A stretch of DNA of 64,000 bases, taken from contig NC_077248.1 of assembly GCF_947179165.1 (NCBI RefSeq), forward strand, positions 12,923,256 through 12,987,255, in the 5' to 3' direction. Positions 36,171 to 48,769 of this stretch are shown one piece after another. The notes beneath the pieces are model-generated. The model had not been told where the DNA came from, searched no databases, and saw nothing but the letters and a program-made list of their open reading frames with translations. Source of the stretch: Solanum dulcamara (Eukaryota > Streptophyta > Magnoliopsida > Solanales > Solanaceae). Made by a program: the position numbers and the translations under genes. Position 1 is the stretch's first letter; each line of letters begins with the position of its first letter.

Positions 36171-36400
36171 AATCCATTTACCTAACAAGATCAAGACCTT
36201 CCTCTGGATCTTTCACCTTGGTAGACTTCCCACCTATGACTACCTATATAAGATTGGCTTAAATATAAACCCTATTTGCAGATTGTGCAACAACATGCAA
36301 GAAGATATTAACCATATATTCTTCAAATACACTAATGCTTTCAAGTTCTAGAAGGAGATTAATGACAACTCCACCTTTCCTTGGAAAGTTAACTTTACCA
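36171..36400 (+). pseudogene. LINE 1 ORF2: zf-RVT zinc-binding region
   Basis: LPNKIKTFLWIFHLGRLPT followed by CRLCNNMQEDINHIFF matches the zinc-binding segment that follows RT in plant L1 elements. The CxxC and a downstream His are visible. The role in the family is thought to be nucleic-acid binding during target-primed synthesis. Confidence 0.8.
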
Positions 36401-36520
36401 CTTACTACAAGGATAATTGGGAAAAGATATGGAAGGAGAGCAAAGGAAAGCCCTATAAAAATAGCATCTCTTGGGAAGCTCTAATCCCCTACTATTGTTG
36501 GAACATCTGGTTAAAAAGGA

Positions 36521-36919
36521 ATGACAATATATTTAGGGGGAGAAATGTCATACCTTATTCCAATGTCCTCCATCAAGCTTCTGAATACCACCTCCTTATT
36601 AATTCTTCTACTGTCCATCCAAAAAAATCCTAATACCATGATTGTTAAGTGGAATTCCCCCACTCCTGGTAGTTTTATGCTCATCACTGATGGAGCCACT
36701 AATAATGGCACAAACTTGGGTGGCCTAGGAAGAGCTATCAGAAACCACAAAGGCAATTGGATTCTTGGTTTCATGAGCAAGGTCTCTCATAACAACTCGA
36801 AATTGGCAAAGCTCCAAGCTCTTCAAATAGGGCTCAAACTAACCCACGAAAATAATCTTACAACACTATAAATAAACATTGATTTCATGAAAGTCATTAA
36901 TATGCTTCTCCATGATTAT
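36521..36919 (+). pseudogene. LINE 1 ORF2: C-terminal RNase H, truncated
   Basis: The open stretch at 36,521-36,871 holds PGSFMLITDGAT, GGLGRAIRNHKGNWILGF and LAKLQALQIGL, followed after a stop by INIDFMKVI. This is the RNase H domain found at the end of many plant L1 elements. The catalytic Glu of the usual AEL motif is Lys (GAG to AAG). The domain is cut at 36,919 by the LTR that begins at 36,920; its end and the LINE 3' UTR are not found beyond. Confidence 0.8.
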
Positions 36920-39033
36920 TGTTATATCCAAAAAAATTACCAAAATACCCCAAAAGGATAACGCACTTACATAACATACCATCCCTAACCTTTTTGGCCA
37001 ATCTGAGGCCAGAATATCGATCAGGGAAAAATTATATAGAAAAGTGATCTCGGTTGAATTTTAGGCCAACAGAATCAAAAAATAATTTTTTGGGACAAAA
37101 ACAGCCTAACCAGAAGAGTGCACGACAGACCCGCATTGCGGACCTGCCTCCACCTTATTCATTTTCTCATTTTTTTCATAAAAACATATGGAAAGTGCAT
37201 TTTATATATTGCGTGACTTTTGTACATATATCACATTTGACAAATGCGATTTATGTGTATTTTTTTGTACGTTTTTCAGTTTTAGTAAGGGGCATTCTAA
37301 TCTTTTTTTTCACCCCTTCTATGCTTAACTCATGATTGATATAGGTCATTTTTGACCTTATAAGGGTTTCTAAACCCATTTCTTATACTTTTACGCATTC
37401 AAGCAAAAGAAACTAGCGCTAAGGAGGGGAGAAAGAGCTAGGGTTCAAAGATTTCTAGCCAGAGTCTTGCCAATTTGATTGTCTGTCTTCATCCCAGATA
37501 TGTAAGGCTAAACTAAAGCATGGACCTTGTTCTTCCATGTTCCTCATGATTATGATAGATTGGTTTATGAATGAATTGAGTCCCCATGATTGTGTTTATT
37601 GAGAATTTCCTTAAATTTAATATATTTTATATAATATTGCGTAATTGATATTTTCCATGAATTTTTTTCTTGAAAAAATAATTTAAGCTACTTATTTCAC
37701 AAACCCTTATGGTATTTTTGACTAATATTGGATGTATATGCCTAAGAATTGAGTCTAGATCCTTAAACTTGTGAATGCATGATTATGATTGGGATGTGAG
37801 CATGGCGATAGTCTTGATGAAACTTGATAGTCCTTTATATCTTCATAATTACTCATTTGAATGGTCTCAACTAAATGTTGTCATAATTAATTGTTCCAAC
37901 TACTCTTAAATGAATGATTGAGAATGATTAGAAGATTGATTAATTGAAATGATTGATTGGATAGAACTGATGAACTGATAAGAGTCCATATGAGACTTAT
38001 TGATTGGTTGATTGGAATTGATTGTCTTATGAGAATTGATTCTTGGGAGGAGTATCAAGCACTGAATTGGATAAGAGTAAGTAAACAACTCGAATTCAAT
38101 AACTATGTCGCCAAACATAGGAGAGGATTGAACCATTAAGTTGGATATTTCCCTATTTTATTATCCTGACATGATAGAATTTGATTGATTGTTGGATCCA
38201 TAATTTTTTGATTCATTCTTTACCCCCAGCAAAGTATAGGATGGTTATAGAAATAATAACGAGCTTATTGTACTATCACTGGCTCATAAGTGATTATTGT
38301 CGGATAAGAAAAACTCTCATATAGGTCTTGATAGTACTCTGATTGGATTGGATTGACTTATATATGATTGGTCTCTATCTAAACCATACTCTTTCTTTAG
38401 ACTTATGACATCCTGATTGAGTTTTCTATTTTTATGATTTGAGATGTTTGAACAAATATTATTTTACTCTGATGCATATTTCATTCTGCCATATTACATA
38501 CTCATACATTTCATGTACTAACGTTCATTTAGACTTGCATCGTTTAATGATGCAGAGATAGATTTTAGAGATCATCAACATGCACATCGTTGAGGATCTA
38601 TTCACACTCAACGTATTGGTGAGTCCTCCCCTATATTCGAAGGATACCACTTATGTTATTCTTGCTTTGAGTTTAGTCTTTTCATTATAATTTGAGGTAG
38701 ACATGAGCTTGTCATTGTCACTATTTAGATAATAGTGATAGATGCTTCATATACTAGATAGAGATGGATTGTTTGAGTATTTCTATTTCTTGAATTGTTC
38801 TTGTCAGACTATTCTCATGACATAGATTGAAGTTTAATTTATTCGCCTATGACCTTTCTTTCTTGAGTTAGATTGTTGATCTGATTTACCCACCTATTTA
38901 TCTTTTTATTTTATGTCTTCTGCAGATTGAATGAATGAACGGATAAATGAACAGGCCAAGTTTTTTTCTTGGAAGCCAGTAATGGTTTTTGAGTACCGAT
39001 CACGTCTAGGGTACCCTCACGTGGCTTGGGAAA
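36920..39033 (+). mobile_element. LTR of another retrotransposon family (2.1 kb)
   Basis: It starts TGTTATATCC and ends ggcttgggaaa, immediately before a tRNA-Met-type primer site. An R-like region (ttctaaacccatttcttata, then gggttcaaagatttc) lies near 37,360-37,480. It contains a GC-rich hairpin-like unit (37,118-37,150). A gattgattgg-rich stretch lies at 37,915-38,040. The matching 3' LTR is not in the window. Confidence 0.7.
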
Positions 39034-39035
39034 TT

Positions 39036-39047
39036 TAGTATCAGAGC
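39036..39047 (+). promoter_or_regulatory. Primer-binding site after the LTR at 36,920
   Basis: tagtatcagagc is one base from the initiator-tRNA-Met site tggtatcagagc. It is followed by the leader phrase acaaagttcaagagtc, common before gag in such elements. Confidence 0.8.
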
Positions 39048-41900
39048 ACAAAGTTCAAGAGTCTTAGAAAGTCTATGAAATCGTGTCTAGTAGAGTCTTA
39101 GGAAGTCTATGAAATCATGTCTAGTAGAGTCTTACTTATGGGTGTGTTATGCACCACACTTATAATCAGGAGGCTATAAGACATTAGAAATTGTTTTACT
39201 TCTTTCATATTTTGAGTTCGTGCGATAGAGTTTAAGTTTATAAAAGTTTCTTTTTAATTTGTGCCTTACTCAAATCCGTCCAACTACCCCTCATACTCAA
39301 GGTAGTTAGAATAGTAAAGTTCATATTCTTATTAATGAGCTACTTTAAGATAAAGTATTTATAGAGTAAAGAGATGACGCTAGGCTCGAGAGAAGCCAAT
39401 TAGTGTGCTTAAGTCTATTGATTCAAAAAACTGCACTCTTATTCACTTGAATCGTGCATTGAGCCAAAGAAAGATGTAATCCCAGACTCTCTTTCTTAAG
39501 CCTTGCTTCAGATGTTATCTTTGAGAGGAAAATTATGTCCCAAATTGGTTAGTGTTACCACCCGAGAGAATATGATTTGAGGTATTGTAAGCTATAATTG
39601 GTAGATTCATCCTAGAGCTAGAAAGATGGAGTTAGATGAGTAGAAACCAAATAGTGAGAAGGGTGGTTGATTGAGGCATATAACTAGATTTATGTACCTA
39701 TAAGGTGGGTGATGGGGTCATAGGTGAAGTCCTTTTTGGTTTTAACTAAAGAGTAGTATGTATCGTCTAACTTTTATGATAAGAGGTAGAGGAAAAATTG
39801 TTAATTAGGATGACTTAGAGTACACTCAAACCAAGAGAGGAATTTTATGTTGAGATGTCTTTGTGTTAGTTAAGACCTAGTATAGGTGTTGAACAAAATA
39901 AAAAAATAGTCATGAGATGATAGATCTAAGCTAGGTTTATTATTTTAAAAAGAGAGCCCCATGTTATTTAGAGGGATATGAATATTACTAGGCAATGAAG
40001 TTAATGAATGGGTAAATAGTACATAGGTTACGAAAGAAGACGAGGTGATAAATTGTAATTAGACAGACAGTGAGACGAGGATCGATTACTTGTCATGAGA
40101 TCTTAGTTGGAGAGCATTTTTTAATTTCACCTAGTAGTTATAAGTTGGTATAGTATGCGAGCATTGTGAGATATGCGTATTAGTTCTAGACCCTAAAATT
40201 GAATTTGATATGAGTGGTGAGAAAAAAGAGGGCATAGGCATTATGAGTGTGATAGCGCTAGTTTTAAGATTTGATTTAGTATGCTTGACATAGCGTATGT
40301 GAGAGAATAAGATATTAACTTGCGAGGAGTGTGTGTTATGAATGGGGAATTTATGACCTTTAGATGTAAATGGCGAATTGAGGCTAAGTCATTTGGTAAG
40401 AAGAGGCTTAAGATGTGTATTCGAGATAGTATAAAGAGTTATGAGGCTATAATTTTATGAGTTGCTTTAGGTGACTAGTTAGTATCCTTTAGCTGCTAAT
40501 GTGGAGAAGGATGGATGTGAGTTTTTCTTTTTATTCAGTATCCATAATAATTGGGTCAAAAAGTATTGTATATAGATAATGATGAGTCTCCTATTATAGT
40601 TTAAGTATCCTTCAACTAAATTAGGAATATGTGAACCTATAAGATTAGCATTAGTAGGCTAAAGAGAAGAGGTTAGATCATAAGAGTACGAGAATGTGGA
40701 TGTGTACGCCAAATATGCCTAAAAGATAGAAGAAAGTTAAGGGAAGTATCTTGGAATGAGGCCCCAGTAGCAGTTTGGTATATACGGGTATAATATAACT
40801 AGAGAGTTTAAGTGTTCTTGTGAATAATGATACTCTGTCGTGTGGAGCAATGTGCTTATAGCTAAGTGTAGAGAATCATTCTGTAGGCTCAGAGTAGTGA
40901 CCTTCGAGCTAAGGGGGAGATAGTCATACCTATGCCCCATACCCATGTACTTCATGATTGATTCGTGTTCATGCTCAGTTCCTAAAGTGAGAAGTGGTAA
41001 CTTTCTTCAGTGATACTGATCTTATTTCTTTGAATCTACAAATTTTAAGCCAGATGTTATATGAGACATAATATATGCTTTCATATTTTGGAGTATGTTC
41101 AGTTTCATAAAACCATGATAGGCTTTAAAAGGCTAGTGAGATCATGTTACATTATGAATGTTCTCAGATCAGATTTCTTGAATGAATCGTGCTTATGCTC
41201 TGTCGCTGTAAGCCCTTCCAGTGATCCTTTCTTTTCAACCTTGATAGCGATGTTGATGATAGCAGATGAGTGGTGGAAGATGGGAGAGAGTGGGTGCTCC
41301 TTACTGTGATAGTTATTGTATGCTTATTCCATTTAATGCTATAGACGTGGAGGAAGAGCAAGATGGGATCTTGTTGTGTGAAATAGATGGGTAAGAGTAT
41401 TTTGGTGTACCTCATGGTAGAAGTTAATGCAATTGCTGGTGTAGAGATGCTAAATTGGCATGCGAATTCTTAAGACATGCTGACTTCAAAGAACCCACAA
41501 AGTGGTTAGAATGATAGGCTTGCATGTGTGATGATCATTATGTGAGTGATCATAGTAGGCTATTGATGAGTTCTTGTTGAGGGTTTCAAGTAAGTGTATT
41601 GGGATGGTTATAGAACTAGGTTTGAATGTGGTATTGATGGCATGTGAATTAATGCACGATGCATTAGGTGTTTCTTGATTTGGACTCGACGTTGGTTGAA
41701 TGTAATGGAAACGAGTAGTACTTTTGAGATGAGGTTCTCTATAGAGGTATAGAACATGAAGCTTGTGATCTATATTAGCGTGATTATGTTATGTATAGTA
41801 CCTTATGAGATGTTGCTTAAAGGAAATATGTTATCCTATATATTTGTAAGCTAGAGCTTATATTATAGTAACCTCCAAGAAACTTAACAGAGATTGGACT
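39048..41900 (+). mobile_element. Retrotransposon leader and unassigned non-coding interior
   Basis: At 39,058-39,130 a leader segment of about 41 bp (gagtctta...gtgtctagta) is tandemly duplicated. Downstream I find no gag, protease, RT or integrase signature on either strand; the longest open stretch is 82 codons (41,061-41,309) with no known motif. It may be a large non-coding retrotransposon derivative or a very decayed interior. A short hairpin (aataatgtaga and its complement) lies at 41,908-41,953. Confidence 0.4.
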
Positions 41901-42195
41901 AATAATGTAGAATCCCATAAAATTTTGATTTCTACATTATTAATAAGAATAAATTTGGAATATTGTAAATTCTTTCGATTAGTAATAAATAAATTAAAAA
42001 ATTATTAATAGGTAGCTAAATGTTGTCACACTTTATGTGGGAGAAGCAAGTCTTCTTTCCTCTCCCTCATTATTAGTAGTCGTGCATAGTTTTCTTATTC
42101 TTCAATGTGTACTATTGTCTATTATTGCTTCATTTTATTTAGTATCTTGTTATTTTACTGTCATAATTTCTCACTACACTAATTCAAATACTCTT

Positions 42196-42278
42196 CTTTT
42201 GAGCTGAAGTTCTATCGAAAACAATCGGTATACCTACCATAAAGATAGGGGTATACAATCGACGTACATCCAAGTGAT
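42196..42278 (+). mobile_element. Degenerate TTG-tail family relic
   Basis: The phrases gagctgaagttctatcgaaaa, cctaccataaagatagggg and cgacgtacatcc follow the order of the shared RTE/SINE 3' segment (gagccgagg...tatcggaaac...ctacc...aggtagggg...cgtaca). It is heavily diverged and lacks the TTG tail. Confidence 0.4.
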
Positions 42279-42510
42279 GTTGATACTTATATTCACTTTT
42301 TTAATATTATATACATATATTTTACATCGAGGTTAATAAATTCTCAAACATCCACAACATCGTATATAAATTCATCCCACGTAATATTTTAAACATAAAA
42401 AAGTTAGTATTATGATAGTATAAAATTTAACGAGAGGATAAAAACAATACCTTAGTAGTTTTAACTTTCCAAAACCGTAGCGTCATCAACACTCTTTTAC
42501 CTAGATATCG

Positions 42511-43506
42511 ATGGTGATGGCCACCATGGTCGGTGGCCAACCCTCCACGGGGTTTAGTCAGCCTGATAATGCTACTGTCCCCAAAACTTCATGCGCGAAT
42601 TCACTAAAATCAGAACCTTTGAACATCAAGCCAATACCACTAAAACCAATATCATAGTTGCATGGAGAACCAATAGAACTATGGGAGCAGGAAGAGATCG
42701 ATCAGATGATAATCTACGAAAACCTTGAATATGAAGTGATAGGGAAGTTTTCATATGGTTGACCCGACATTCAAGATATGAGCACATTGATTCAAAAGCA
42801 GTGTGAGCTAAATGGAGAATGCATGATTGGATTGCTTAGCAATTGACATATGCTGATTAGGGAAACATTACTGGAAGATTATGTGCACTTACTATCGAAG
42901 CTAATTTTTTTATATCACGTAAAGGAACTGGTCCTTCACAATGAGAACCTTGAAATGGGATCCAATATTTCATCCAAAAAAAGAGACCACAACTACAATA
43001 ACATGGATTTCTTTCCCAGTACTTCCTCTAAACATTTTTGACAGAGAGACAGTTTTCTCATTAGCAGCAGTAGTAGGGAAGCCCTTATAGGTGAATATGG
43101 CAATCAGAAATCAAACTAGACCTAGTTTTGCAAGAGTGAAGGTGGAGGTAGACTTGTTGAATGAATTTCCAAAGAGGATCAAAATGGGAATAAAAAAATC
43201 AAATAGAGAAGTCGTGGAGAAGTGGGTGAAAATAAAGTATGACTACATTCCAAAATACTATAAGACTTGTATGATACAAGGACATGGTGAGGAACAATGC
43301 TATGTTGAACATCCAAAATTATACCCCAAAAAGAGAAAAAGGAGCAGAAGGTAGGGGATAAGGAGTGTGAGGGAAAAGAAAAAATTAACAAGGAAAGAAA
43401 ATGTGAAGGCAAGGGCAAGGGCAAACAAGGAGAAGGGGAAAATCAACATCACATACACAACAGGGATGGGTTTGTAGAATGAAGAAATAAAGGAAAAAGG
43501 GGGAAG
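42511..43506 (+). pseudogene. LINE 2 ORF1: DUF4283 and zinc-knuckle protein, broken
   Basis: One frame from the ATG at 42,511 runs with three stops to about 42,845. It reads ELWEQEEIDQMIIYENLE, VIGKFSYG (stop where W is expected), then STLIQKQCELNGECMIGLL, the DUF4283 signature of plant L1 ORF1. After a gap, 43,091-43,354 reads VEVDLLNEFPKRIKMGI, VKIKYDYIPKYYKTC, then GHGEEQC, the CCHC-like knuckle; the first Cys is Tyr (YYKTC for YCKxC). ORF1 proteins bind the LINE RNA. A solo LTR interrupts the basic tail at 43,507. Confidence 0.8.
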
Positions 43507-46322
43507 TATCACGACCCAACCCTTTAGGCCGTGACTAGTGCCCGAACTGGACACTCGTATACACACCTGTTATCTATAGTCAATCCGCAACTAAACATGA
43601 TATGGAACTTATATGGATGGAACGCTATCTCAATTTTATTACACACACACATATATATATTATATCAAAGCCGTCTATCTTCTGAGGAGTCGCAACCATC
43701 AAATGATAACATAGTACGTAAGCCGAAAAGGTTGCCACTATGAATGGAAACATCCCTAAATATAGTCATATAAAAACAACTGAACGCATATACACGCACT
43801 CCACACATATATCTACAGACCTCTAAGAGGATCAAAAGTATCATATGGCAGGACAGGGCTCTGCCGTATCCCTAAATAAATATATATGTACATCAAAAGG
43901 ATCTGTACCAAAAGTCTAGGCTCCGGGACAATGGAGAACTCCAAGACAACTGAATAGAAGTCCTAAGCTAGCAGATTACCAAAGCGAATATCTGCACCTG
44001 TGGGCATGAAACACAACCCCTCGAAGAAGGGGAGTCAGTATGAGATAGGTACTGAGTATATAAAGCATAAAATATAATAAGAAAGATCAAAACTGAAGTA
44101 GAGAGTCCAGGAGACAAGTATGATAATCAAGAACTAAATGTACTTGTGCCTTACGAAACAAATCATGCATATCGTTATCGTATACCATACTCGGCCCATT
44201 ATGGGACTCGATGCCATAATCGTATCACCATATTATCATATCATCATATACATATACCATACTCAGCTCTCTGGTAAGGGACTCGGTGAATAAAGTCATG
44301 TACACGTATATCGTACCCGGCCTATCATGGGACTCGATAAATGATATAGTAAAACTGTGCATGATAACATATCTGACCTAGGAATCGATGAAAGATATAA
44401 TAAAAATATCCACGAGTAGAGTAGTGAATAACCATATGCATTTAGATCATCATTTGAGACTCAATAGATAAGTAGGCAAATTAATACTTGAGTATTGGGG
44501 CGATAGTCATGTTCAGTACTCTTTGAATGTCATTATGGACTATGTTAAATAAAGCCTCAGGGATCATAGATATGTATCAAGATAATGCGAGACAACTTAT
44601 GAGAGTTAAGGACATTAATCATTATAGGGTCTTTAAGAATAAAGACTTTCACATACCAACTGCTGTCCAACGTATATAAGACTCAAGGGCAGTAGCTCAA
44701 CTACTTTAAGAGTTTTAACGTCAAGAAGTGAATAAGAATCATGAATAATGCTCGGAACTTATGAATGGAATTACCACAAAGCTCATATCATATATCACTT
44801 ATATCTAAGACATGCCAAAAGAAAAAATGGATAGCTTTACATACCTTTAGTGTTTATTCACAACACAACACGTATATGCTGCCCAATAGTGTCTCAACCT
44901 ATATTAAGACGTTAAGAACTATAGTTAAGCTACGGGGAGATTCAAAATGTATTCCAATGTTAGCAACTCCTTTTTGGATAATTTAAACGATGGTTTCCTT
45001 ACATTCAAACCAATTACATAATAGTCAAACCAACACCAATAATTGTATGTTCAAGTATTATACCGAAGCTATTCAAGACAGATTCGATAACACTCGAAAC
45101 AGTCCATACAATATTCCAAGCAGCTTATATTCACAACATTCGATCGCAATCCTCATACGACTACTGCATCTTCAAGTTATCCCTAATAACCATAGCCTTA
45201 ACGTTTTTATCTAAAAAACTCTATAACAATCCAACCAACATACAACACCATGCATTATCTTAATTATTATTAATCTTCCAAGCTCAATAAGAACAACAAC
45301 ATATCAATACAACACCTAACTAACAACGTAAAGAGATGCCCGATAATCTCATGGACACCTACAAATACGCCAATCGGACCATCCATGTTTATTATACATT
45401 ACTTAACACTTTCTTTTTCTCTAAATTCATGAGTTACACCAGCAACTGCATGGCAACACCATCATCTACTTAAAGACAAGAAAACTATATTAACATCACT
45501 ATAATCCTTACAATAACCCACAAATAAATTTAACCTCAACTTTAACCATTAAATATCTTCACTCTCATCATAAAATTCATAACAACAACAATCTAAATAC
45601 TAAGTAAAATCAGTTCACTATTTTTACATAAAACAACCCCCACAGCTTCAACAACATTTCAACATCAACACACATGATTTCATACATCCAATTCACACTT
45701 ACACACTCATAACACATCCAAGCTAATCCTAAAACATATAGAAAATGATCAACTCTTACCTTAACACTTGACCCTCCAACGGCTGGAATTTATAAATTAA
45801 AAAGACAAGGATCCTTGCTGCCCTTCAATGATTAATCCTTGTTTCCATGATATTCATTTGATTAGAGACACCACCATAATTAATTTATATCAACAATTTG
45901 TGAGCTCACTGCTCAGTCATGGCTAAGAGCCATTTCTCCCTCTATCTCTATATTTTCTTAAGGTTGAAGATGAAAAATAAGCTCTTAGTCATCAAACTTG
46001 ATTTAAATATGCTGCCTAGAAGTTGGGCATGTGTCCCACTCATGGCTTGAGCCAATAAAATTTGGCCATGCCATGGGTGGGGTCTACATGGCCCACTACT
46101 GCTCAATTAAGAAATTTTTTAATCTTAATTCCCATTTAATAATCTAACCATGGTTAATTAATCCCTAATCTCCATTAATATTTCCATACCAATTAAAATT
46201 TGTAAGAAATTCATACATTTAATTAAAATTAGAAATTAAAAATCTCTATCTTATATCTCAAAATATTCGTACATTTAATTAGCGTAAAATATTCCAACAT
46301 TCAAAAATACGGGGTATAACAA
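43507..46322 (-). mobile_element. Solo LTR (2.8 kb), second copy, in LINE 2
   Basis: It aligns end to end with 11,030-13,687: tatcacgacccaaccctttaggcc at the left, shared phrases such as gacctctaagag, cgccgtatccct/tgccgtatccct and gggcatgaaa, and an acggggtataacaa right end. GAAG flanks both sides (43,503-43,506 and 46,323-46,326). The LINE continues on either side. There is no internal region. Confidence 0.85.
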
Positions 46323-46938
46323 GAAGAACCTGAACAAGTATGGGCCAAGGTACAAATTCAGATAGAAAATAAATTTAGAGCATTGAAATTGAAGAAGAAA
46401 GAAGCTGAAGTGGAGACTAGACCTAAGGGAGGAGACCAGCCTCAGGAAGAGAAACAATCCTAAAAAAATGGGTAGAAGAAGCATTTGGGAAACAAAACAA
46501 ACAATCAACTCTAGGAATCCAAAGCAGTTACAACAACAAGGTGAAGGGTAGCAATATGCACACACTAGAATGAAGTATTGAATTGGTTGAAGTCTCAGGC
46601 AGGAAAAATGAAAGTCCCAATTTAGTAGAAAAGGAAATTGGCTGGAAAGTGGAAAAGCAAAGAAGCTTGAAGGAGATAAAATGGAAGAAGATCATGGTGA
46701 AAATAAATTAGCATTGGGTTTTAAAAAGTCCTCGATTTCCCTTATGAATCGGAAGAGGAGGTTCAACATATGAAGGAAATAAACGAAGATGATACTATGT
46801 ATTAGAATATTCAACAAATCAGCAAGGCGGGAGACTTATCACCAAGACACCTGAATAGTTTGAAAACAAAAAAAGAAAGACCCACAATTTCATTGCAAGT
46901 CAAAACAAAGAGTAGGAGAGAACCACTAATAGTGATCA
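46323..46938 (+). pseudogene. LINE 2: ORF1 tail and inter-ORF spacer
   Basis: Sequence after the solo LTR is purine-rich and would encode charged Lys/Glu-rich residues, resembling the tail of ORF1. It leads directly into the ORF2 start at 46,939. No motif is recognised. Confidence 0.5.
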
Positions 46939-47871
46939 ATGATAGAAAAAGCTTTCTTTTGGAACATTAGATTCATTAATACCCAAAATTTCTTTGGAAG
47001 GTTAATGGATCTAAATATGAGGCATCACTACTCTTTTATAGGCTTAATGGAACCTTTTCAAGATCCATTAGAGCTAGATCAATACAAAAGAAAGTTAGAA
47101 TTTGAAAATGTCATGGTTAATTATTCTGGTAAAATATGGATCTTTTGGAGAGATGATTGGGAAGGCACTGTAACATTAAATTCTATTCAGCAAATAACTA
47201 TAAAAGTTTGTAAAAATGATTCCTCTTACATTATCTCATTAGTTTATGTAAGGTGCAATGTATTGGATAGACTGGAACTATACTATGGGAGGAAGTGGAA
47301 AGTCTTACTACCAACATTCAGGTGCATTGGATGGTGTGTGGAAATTTTAATGTCATTTAAATGAAGAAGAAAAATTAGGTAGGTTGCAATTCACCTAATA
47401 AGAAGCTATTGATTTTGCACAATGTATTAATTATTGTGGTATGTCTGAGGTGACTTTCACTGGGAGTAAGTATACTTGATGGAATGGTAGAATTGAATTA
47501 GATTGTATTCTTAAAAGACTCGATACAATTTTGGTGAATTTTTAATTTAGTGATGCTTTTCCTTCATCTAAATACAACATCTTGTTAGGAAGGGCTCTAG
47601 TCATGCCCCTTTTCATGTGCTTTGCAAATCAAATGAGGAACCTAGTAATAAGCCATTTAAGTTTCTCAATTTTTGGGTAAAGCATCACCAATTTAAAGGG
47701 GTTGTACAACAGAAATGGAAGGTAGACTTTGAAGGTAGTCTTTTTTTGATGTTTCAAGCTAAAAAGAAGAAAGTGAATAGGGCTTTGGCAAGCTAGAGTA
47801 AGGAAGTGTTTGGGAATATTTTTCAACAAATTGCTACCCTTGAGGATGCAGTCATGATAAAGGAATCTCAA
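46939..47871 (+). pseudogene. LINE 2 ORF2: endonuclease domain and linker start
   Basis: The start AFFWNIRFINTQ matches the WNIRG start of plant L1 ORF2, and FIGLMEPF holds the conserved Glu. VSLVYVRCN-like residues are followed by a GNFNVI site near 47,338-47,355, where GDFN is expected, so a catalytic Asp is changed to Asn (GAT to AAT). Later come VTFTG and TW-like segments, and a VFGNIFQQIATLE linker. The RTE LINE insertion interrupts at 47,871. Confidence 0.8.
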
Positions 47872-48283
47872 CAACAACAACAACCCAGTGAAATCCCACA
47901 ACATGAGGTCTGGGAGGGTAGAATGTACGCAGACCTTACTCCTACCAAGGTAGGACGGCTGTTTCCTGGAGACCCTCGGCTCAATAAAAGCATAAATGCA
48001 TAAAAGAAATGTTAGATAAGAATAGAAAATTAAAAGCTTTATGAGAAAAACAAAAAACAAATAACGAATAGATAACAAATAAATAACAAATAAATACAAA
48101 TAAATAAATACAAATAACAAATAACGATTAAATAAATAATGATAGCGTCACAGGTAAAATAGAGTAATCAAAGCGTAGAAAGTAATAAATAATAACAGAA
48201 ATAACAGAAATCAGAAGTCACAGCGCAATAGATCGTAATGCACTACTACGCCTATGAATAGAGAAGAATAACGAGACTATGAA

Positions 48284-48769
48284 CTAGCATTCTACCCTAA
48301 TGTGAGTCCTCCACACCCTCCTATCTAAGGTCATATCCTCCGTAAGCTGTAACTGCGCCATGTCCTGTCTAATCACCTCTCCCCAATACTTCTTGGGCCT
48401 ACCCCTACCTCTTCTGTAACCATCCATGGTCAGCCTCTCACACCTCCGCACTGGGGCATCTATATCTCTCTTCTTCACATGTCCATACCATCTCAGTCAC
48501 ATTTCCCGCATCTTGTCTTCCACCGAGGCCACTCCTACCTTGTCCCGAATAGCCTCATTTCTAATCCTGTCGCTCCTGGTGTGCCCACACATCCATCTCA
48601 GCATGCTCATCTCAGCAACTTTCATCTTTTGAATGTGAGAAGTCTTAACTGGCCAACACTCCGCCCCATACAGCATAGCCGATCTAACTACCACTTTGTA
48701 GAACTTGCCCTTAAGTTTTGGTGGCACATTCTTGTCACATAGCACTCCGGAAGCGAGCCTCCATTTCAT
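48284..48769 (-). pseudogene. RTE LINE, C-terminal domain
   Basis: Minus-strand reading gives [20 protein letters not shown], then [20 protein letters not shown], then [26 protein letters not shown] and WRTHIRV. This is the C-terminal domain following RT in plant RTE elements, with the GRPKK basic stretch. A frameshift at about 48,479-48,497 separates the two parts. Confidence 0.85.

Noticed and set aside
37915..38136. gattgattgg-rich segment as a possible coding repeat
   Set aside because: It is low-complexity sequence inside an LTR. Open frames exist on both strands only because of the repeat.
43179..43566. Minus-strand Ser/Pro/Phe-rich frames
   Set aside because: They are antisense to the LINE 2 ORF1 zinc-knuckle and lysine-rich tail, and one runs into the solo LTR.
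47629..48120. 163-codon minus-strand frame, hydrophobic
   Set aside because: It spans the junction between LINE 2 and the inserted RTE LINE, antisense to LINE 2 coding sequence. Its hydrophobic look comes from AT-rich antisense codons.
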